NCBI RefSeq assembly: GCF_008710745.1
Contig: NZ_VYSA01000002.1
Coordinates: forward strand, 620,001 to 684,000
Direction of reading: 5' to 3'
From: Microbacterium rhizomatis
GTDB taxonomy: Bacteria > Actinomycetota > Actinomycetes > Actinomycetales > Microbacteriaceae
DNA length: 64,000 bases
Made by a program: the position numbers and the translations under genes
Notes under the pieces: generated by a model
Database searches by the model: none
Told to the model about the DNA's origin: nothing
The model's input: the letters and a program-made list of their open reading frames with translations, nothing else
Shown here: positions 59,893 to 64,000 of the stretch, one piece after another
Numbering within the stretch: position 1 is the stretch's first letter
How the letters are laid out: each line of letters starts with the position of its first letter

Positions 59893-61068
59893 GTGAACAT
59901 CCCCGACAAACCGACGTTCGAGATCGCCGAGTACCGTGCGCGAACGGCGCGGCTCCGCGCCCTCCTCCGTGATCGCGGCATCGACGTGCTCCTGGTCACG
60001 TCCCCCTCGAACCTCTACTGGCTGACCGACTACGAGGCGTCCTGGTACCCGCCGCGACTTCCCGTCGGGGTCGCCGTCTGGGCGGACGACGAGCGCACCG
60101 TGTTCTTCGACTGGTCGCGGCACGAGGAGTTCCTGCCGTACGACGCCCTGTACGACGAGGCGGAGTTCATCGACTACGGGACGGCGCACGTCACGGTCGC
60201 CGAACAGCTCGCTCGCCGGATGCCGGGGGCCACTGTCGCGATCGAGTGGTCGTCGCCCACCCCCGTGCCGGGGGTGATGGTCGCGCTCGGCGATGAACTG
60301 CGCGCACGCGGATGCACCGTGGTCGCGGGCGAGTGGATCGTCGACGGGCTCCGCGTCTACAAGTCCCCCGCGGAGCAGGAGCGCGTCGTGGCGGCGGGCA
60401 GAATGGCCGACCAGACGTTCCGAGGCCTGCAGGAACGTCTGCGGCCCGGCATGTCAGAGCTCGAGGTCGCGGCCCTCGTCGACACCCTCATGTCGGAACA
60501 GGGCGGAGAGGTGCCGGCGCAGCATCCCCTCGTGGCATCCGGCCCCAGTGCATGGCGCGACGTACACAGCTTCCCGTCGCGGCGAATCCTCGAGAGCGGC
60601 GACATCGTCTCGGTCGACTGCTCGGCGGTCGTCGACCGCTACCACGTCAACCTCTGCCGGGTGTTCTCTCTCGGCGGCCCCCACCCCCGCGTCTCCGAGC
60701 TGCTGGCCGCCACTCAGGAGAGCCTTGACGTGCTGTGCGCCCACGCCGAGCTCGGCGCGGATCCCGCGATCGCCATGGGGCTCGCCGAGCGGGCGCTGCG
60801 GCGGACCGTGGCGCCCGAAGACGTCTGGTGGACCGGCGGCTACGGCCTCGGCATCTCGTTCCCGCCGAGCTGGGTCGGGCACACCTATCTCGCGAACGAC
60901 GGCCCGCACCGCATCACCCTCGAAGAGGGGTACGTGTCGAACTTCGAGTCCATCCTCCGCGACCGCGTCGCCCACTACGAGGCGGCGGCGATCGACACGG
61001 TCATGATGACGGCAGCCGGCCTCGCGCCGCTCTCCGCAATCCCGCGCGAGCTGCTCATCGTCGAGTGA
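59893..61068 (+). CDS. M24-family creatinase/ectoine-hydrolase-like protein
   Basis: 391 residues, GTG start behind AGGGAGC. Creatinase-type N-terminal domain (about 1-150: VLLVTSPSNLYWLTDYEAS), then the pita-bread domain. Metallo-aminopeptidases of this fold have Asp-Asp-His-Glu-Glu; here the sites read SVDCSAVVDRYHVNLCR, GGYGLGISFPPSWVGHTY and NFESI, so most metal ligands are missing, as in creatinase and ectoine hydrolase DoeA (whose GYSIGISYPPDW-like motif is similar, from memory). Those enzymes hydrolyse amidino C-N bonds or cyclic amidines without metal. I therefore prefer an amidine/guanidino hydrolase over a peptidase (inference). Confidence 0.8.
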   Translation: MNIPDKPTFEIAEYRARTARLRALLRDRGIDVLLVTSPSNLYWLTDYEASWYPPRLPVGVAVWADDERTVFFDWSRHEEFLPYDALYDEAEFIDYGTAHVTVAEQLARRMPGATVAIEWSSPTPVPGVMVALGDELRARGCTVVAGEWIVDGLRVYKSPAEQERVVAAGRMADQTFRGLQERLRPGMSELEVAALVDTLMSEQGGEVPAQHPLVASGPSAWRDVHSFPSRRILESGDIVSVDCSAVVDRYHVNLCRVFSLGGPHPRVSELLAATQESLDVLCAHAELGADPAIAMGLAERALRRTVAPEDVWWTGGYGLGISFPPSWVGHTYLANDGPHRITLEEGYVSNFESILRDRVAHYEAAAIDTVMMTAAGLAPLSAIPRELLIVE

Positions 61069-61086
61069 CGGGCGCGCGCGTCGGCC

Positions 61087-62100
61087 TCACTCGCCGAACA
61101 GGGCCCTGCGCACATTGACGGTGTGGATGCGGTGCAGACTCTCGCGAGAGATGCCCGCCCGCTCCGCGTGGCCGGCGAACTCGTCGAACAGGAACACGAA
61201 CCCAGGACCCCCGAGCGCGGCCTGGTGGGATCGCTGGAAGACGTCGTGCGAGAGGAGCAGCTGCTCCTCGTACCCGGCGTCGATCAGCGCCTTCAGGTGA
61301 TCGATGCGGCGCTGCAGCTCGGTCATGACGAGCACGCCGCCGATCTTGCACGCCATCATGCAGTCGTACTGCACGAAGACCCCCGTCGCCGCGAGCGCCA
61401 GAGAATACTCGAGACTCTTGACCGTATCGGTGTGACCGATGGCGATCCGCTCGGGCGGGACGCCCTCGTCCTTCACCAGCAGCTCGACCTGCGCCAGACC
61501 GACGGCGAACGTGGGAGCGTGCGTGCTGATCAGTGCGCCCGTCTCGCGCGAGGCGCGCGCCGCCGCCCGGAACGACTTCTCCTCGCGCGGAGTGATGTGC
61601 GCGAAGTCCGAGGCGATCTCACCGATGACCCCCGCCCGCACACCGGTTCCCGGGATCTCATCGACGAGGTCGGCGATCAGGTAGTCCGCGATGCGGGACG
61701 TGGAGGTCTGATCCATCCAGTCATGGTCCATGTAGGCGTCGTAGTAGTGCCCCGTGCCGAGGACGACGTTCACCCCGCACTCCTCCGCGAGCGCCTTCGT
61801 GGCTCGCACGTTCACCACTGAGCGCGATCCCGTCACGCGATTCTGCAGCTGGTGCTCGGGATCGGTGTCCCAGAGCACCGGCGCCGCGTGGTTCGTGAGC
61901 TCGCCGCAGCTCAGGTCGACGATCGTGCGACCGCCGATCGCGAGGAAGCGTTCGATGTCGTCCGCGCGTTCGGCCCAGATCGTCGAGAACCCGTCGCGGG
62001 GGATCATCCGCGTGCCATTGGCGAAGAGGTGTTCGTGGGGCAGAGCGATCCCGAGCTCGTCGGGACCGATGTCACCGGTGACGGTGGCGAGTCTTCTCAT
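61087..62100 (-). CDS. Phosphotriesterase-family hydrolase with intact metal site (PTE3)
   Basis: 337 residues from ATG 62100 with GAGGAAG upstream. It keeps the canonical ligands: LPHEHLF (HxH), GVIGEIA (bridging Glu position), ALISTHAPTF, IAIGHTDTV and LLLSHDVFQRS. Most bacterial relatives are lactonases or amidohydrolases rather than true phosphotriesterases. It lies downstream of SBP2 in one unit under operator H, with a stem-loop between them. The contrast with PTE1 and PTE2 is marked. It ends close to the convergent M24 gene. Confidence 0.9.
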   Translation of the reverse strand: MRRLATVTGDIGPDELGIALPHEHLFANGTRMIPRDGFSTIWAERADDIERFLAIGGRTIVDLSCGELTNHAAPVLWDTDPEHQLQNRVTGSRSVVNVRATKALAEECGVNVVLGTGHYYDAYMDHDWMDQTSTSRIADYLIADLVDEIPGTGVRAGVIGEIASDFAHITPREEKSFRAAARASRETGALISTHAPTFAVGLAQVELLVKDEGVPPERIAIGHTDTVKSLEYSLALAATGVFVQYDCMMACKIGGVLVMTELQRRIDHLKALIDAGYEEQLLLSHDVFQRSHQAALGGPGFVFLFDEFAGHAERAGISRESLHRIHTVNVRRALFGE

Positions 62101-62117
62101 GGCTTCCTCGAGCGCGG

Positions 62118-62157
62118 CCGAGGGGTGACCGGAGCTGGGACTCCGGCCACCCCTCGG
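62118..62157 (-). terminator. Stem-loop between SBP2 and PTE3
   Basis: A 17-bp stem with one mismatch (CCGAGGGGTGACCGGAG against CTCCGGCCACCCCTCGG), six-base loop. It lies between genes of the same strand, so it probably attenuates PTE3 relative to the abundant binding protein or protects the SBP2 message from 3' decay. Confidence 0.7.
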
Positions 62158-62180
62158 TGTCTGTTCAGGGCGCGCTCTCG

Positions 62181-63260
62181 CTATCCCGCGAGCCAGGCCG
62201 TGTAGTTGTCCAGCAGCGCGGTGGTGTTGTCCGCACGCCACTGGTCGTCGTTGTAGAGCACGTTGTCGTGGTCCGGCGAGTTGGCGACCTTGGCAGCGAC
62301 ATCGGCATCGAGGTAGTCGAAGACGTCCTTGTTGACCGGGCCGTAGAGCGTGCGCTCGGTGAAGACCGCCTGGTTCTTCGGGTCGCGCATCCATGCCGCG
62401 AGGGCCAGAGCCGCGTCCGGGTTGGCCGCGTTCTTCGGGATCACGAAACCGTTCGGGTTGACGAACGCCTGGTTCCACTGGACGGTGACATCCTGCCCCG
62501 CACGCTCCAGCGCGGTGTACTGGCCCGTGACGGTGACGGCAAGGGCCGCGCTGCCGCTGGTGAGCAGCTGCTGAACCTCGGGGTAGGACTGGTAGAAGAT
62601 CATGTCGCCGCGCAGCGTGTCGAGCTTCTTCTTGGCACGCTCGAAGTCGATCGGATAGAGGTCCTCCGGGGCGACGCCGTCGGCAAGCAGGGCGATCTCG
62701 AAGGACTGGTCGTAGCTGCCCGGCGCGCCCGGCCACGCGCGCTTACCGGGGAACTTCGTCGTGTCGAAGAAGTCGGCCCAGTTCTGCGGGCCGCCGTTCG
62801 GGAAGGTCTGGGTCAGCCAGCCCTGGGCGATGCCGATGTAGAAGCCGCCGACGAAATAGGGAGAGAGCTTGGGATCGAGCAGGTCGCCGCGCGAGGATTC
62901 GGGCACCTCGACGAGGTTGTCGCCGTAGGTGAGGACATCGGCCGCCGCGATCTGGAAGAGGTCGTAGTCGCCCGGCTCGCCCGCGAGCATGCCGTTGTAG
63001 ATGGAGTCTTCGATCGAGGTCGACACCACCTCGACCCCGGTCTTGTCCTGGAAGCCGTCGAAGTAGGCGATCTGGCGGCTTTCGTTGGTCGGCCCGCCGT
63101 AGTCGGCCCAGATGAGGTTGCCGCTGAGCGGCGCGGCCGACGCGTCGGATGCGCTCGGCGAGGTTCCCGTCGAGCCGGCGCAGCCGACCGCGAGTGCGGC
63201 GGTCGCGACCAGCGCGAGAGCGGATGCCGCAGATCGGCGGAGTGTGGTGCTGGTTTTCAT
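62181..63260 (-). CDS. ABC transporter substrate-binding lipoprotein (SBP2)
   Basis: 359 residues with signal peptide and lipobox LAVGC (Cys about 27). Mature motifs: LIWADYGGPTNESRQIAYFDGF, FPNGGPQNWADFFDTTKFPG, IALLADGVAPEDLYPIDFERA and ending NYTAWLAG. It closely resembles the adjacent partial SBP3 over the C-terminal 180 residues, indicating tandem duplication, and resembles SBP1 less. PotD-like family. Transcribed from operator H with PTE3. Confidence 0.92.
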   Translation of the reverse strand: MKTSTTLRRSAASALALVATAALAVGCAGSTGTSPSASDASAAPLSGNLIWADYGGPTNESRQIAYFDGFQDKTGVEVVSTSIEDSIYNGMLAGEPGDYDLFQIAAADVLTYGDNLVEVPESSRGDLLDPKLSPYFVGGFYIGIAQGWLTQTFPNGGPQNWADFFDTTKFPGKRAWPGAPGSYDQSFEIALLADGVAPEDLYPIDFERAKKKLDTLRGDMIFYQSYPEVQQLLTSGSAALAVTVTGQYTALERAGQDVTVQWNQAFVNPNGFVIPKNAANPDAALALAAWMRDPKNQAVFTERTLYGPVNKDVFDYLDADVAAKVANSPDHDNVLYNDDQWRADNTTALLDNYTAWLAG

Positions 63261-63297
63261 GAAAGCAGTCCTTCGGGGAGGGGATCGAATGGTGCTG

Positions 63298-63326
63298 TGG
63301 ATCCAATCTACTCACTAATGGATCCT
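63298..63326. promoter_or_regulatory. Paired GGATCC operator H (SBP2-PTE3)
   Basis: GGATCC at 63299-63304 and 63320-63325, 21 bp apart, about 40 bases upstream of the SBP2 start. The neighbour on the other side is the 3' end of SBP3, so only leftward transcription is served. Confidence 0.8.
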
Positions 63327-63388
63327 GAATGCTATCCCCCGTGTTTCGTTTGTGTAAAACGACGCGGATCCCCGCCGCATCCAACCCG

Positions 63389-63434
63389 ACGAGGCGGGGC
63401 GCACCGCGCGTGAGCACGATGCGCCCCGCCTCGT
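63389..63434 (-). terminator. Terminator of SBP3
   Basis: A perfect 15-bp stem (ACGAGGCGGGGCGCA/TGCGCCCCGCCTCGT) with a 16-base loop starts 22 bases after the SBP3 stop codon. Confidence 0.7.
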
Positions 63435-63455
63435 GGGGGTCCGTCGATGGATGGG

Positions 63456-64000
63456 TCAGCCCGCGAGCCAAGCCGTGTAGCTGTCGATGAGCTTGTCGTT
63501 GTTCTCGGAGCGCCACTGCGTATCCCAGTAGAGGCCGACCTTCTCGTGCTCCGGCGAATTCACGAGCCCGCTCACGACGTCGTCCGAGAGGTAGTCGAAC
63601 ACCTTCGAGTTGACCGGGCCATAGCCCGTGCGCTCCGTGAAGACCGCCTGCCGCTCCGGATCGTTCATCCAGGCCGCAAGAGCGAGGGCGGCCGCCGGGT
63701 TGCTCGCCTGCTGAGGGATCACGAATCCGCTCGGCACGATGAACGCCTGGTTCCACTGGACCGTGACGTCCTTTCCGGCGTTCTTCAGCGCGTTGTACTG
63801 CCCCGTGACGGTAACGGCGATCGCGGCACTGCCGCTCGAGAGCAGCTGCTGCACCTCGGGGTAGGACTGGTAGAACACCATGTCGCCGCGGATCGTGTTC
63901 AGCTTGGCCTCCGCGCGCGGAATGTCCAGGGGGTAGAGATCGGCGGGTTTGACGCCGTCCGCGAGCAGAGCGATCTCGTACGACGCGTCGTAGCTTCCGG
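63456..64000 (-). CDS. ABC transporter substrate-binding protein, C-terminal part (SBP3)
   Basis: Partial at the right edge; 180 residues visible, from GSYDASYEIALLADGVKPAD to YTAWLAG. Nearly the same sequence as the corresponding part of SBP2 (VFYQSYPEVQQLLSSGSAA, VTVQWNQAF, ERTGYGPVN), so a recent tandem duplicate. The methionine-started ORF at 63881 is only an internal Met. Its promoter and partners lie outside the window. Confidence 0.9.
   Translation of the reverse strand, partial: GSYDASYEIALLADGVKPADLYPLDIPRAEAKLNTIRGDMVFYQSYPEVQQLLSSGSAAIAVTVTGQYNALKNAGKDVTVQWNQAFIVPSGFVIPQQASNPAAALALAAWMNDPERQAVFTERTGYGPVNSKVFDYLSDDVVSGLVNSPEHEKVGLYWDTQWRSENNDKLIDSYTAWLAG

Noticed and set aside
1..64000. 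CRISPR arrays, insertion-sequence transposases, rRNA and tRNA genes
   Set aside because: None seen. The repeats present are coding repeats, short tandem repeats or palindromic elements without spacer structure.

Overview
The window is high-GC, densely coded DNA with many GTG starts, 4-base ATGA/GTGA gene overlaps and a DUF222/HNH nuclease. This points to an actinobacterium, most likely Microbacterium or another Microbacteriaceae (inference). No rRNA, tRNA or CRISPR array was seen. Most long antisense reading frames are GC-rich shadows.

Layout. 1-13.8 kb is mixed chromosomal content: a papain-like protease with C-terminal tandem repeats that runs off the left edge, an MmyB-type regulator divergent from an SDR, a reverse-transsulfuration pair (cbs-metB) behind a Cys-codon leader ORF, an FMN reductase, an alcohol-dehydrogenase-like oxidoreductase divergent from a MarR regulator with a clear palindromic operator, a histidine phosphatase, three ~80-bp palindromic elements around a GH35 beta-galactosidase remnant, and secreted proteins (ThuA/WxL-like, DUF916-like, He_PIG-like).

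13.9-30.5 kb and 41.5-43.8 kb, then 50.3 kb to the right edge, form one large nitrogen-compound catabolic locus: allophanate hydrolase, urea/guanidine carboxylase and its two DUF1989 partners, ATP-dependent hydantoinase HyuA/HyuB with a D-amino-acid-oxidase-like flavoprotein, RutA-like and other LLM monooxygenases, cupins, two RidA proteins, a cytidine-deaminase-like protein, several amidohydrolase-superfamily proteins (three phosphotriesterase-like), a creatinase/DoeA-like M24 hydrolase, an MFS transporter, and a PotABCD-type ABC importer with three binding proteins. What ties these together is a regulatory signature: eight promoters carry two copies of a TGGATCCA-type palindrome whose centres are exactly 21 bp apart (about 21777, 26498, 28966, 42754, 53770, 58546, 59812 and 63302). 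No regulator gene for it lies in the window. I infer a single regulon that takes up and dismantles a cyclic ureide, amidine or guanidino compound down to allophanate and ammonia. The substrate is unknown.

The catabolic locus is interrupted by three giant secreted RHS/YD-repeat proteins (30.6-35.7, 36.3-41.5 and 44.0-48.7 kb) with variable C-terminal tips and no recognisable immunity genes. The gap between RHS1 and RHS2 holds scrambled RHS core pieces fused to a copy of the monooxygenase 3' end, a scar of duplication and recombination. RHS3 appears frameshifted in its tip.

A second theme is that several amidohydrolase-superfamily proteins of the regulon have lost canonical metal ligands (positions 26514, 27923, 41938 and 42783), while others (52315, 61087) keep them.
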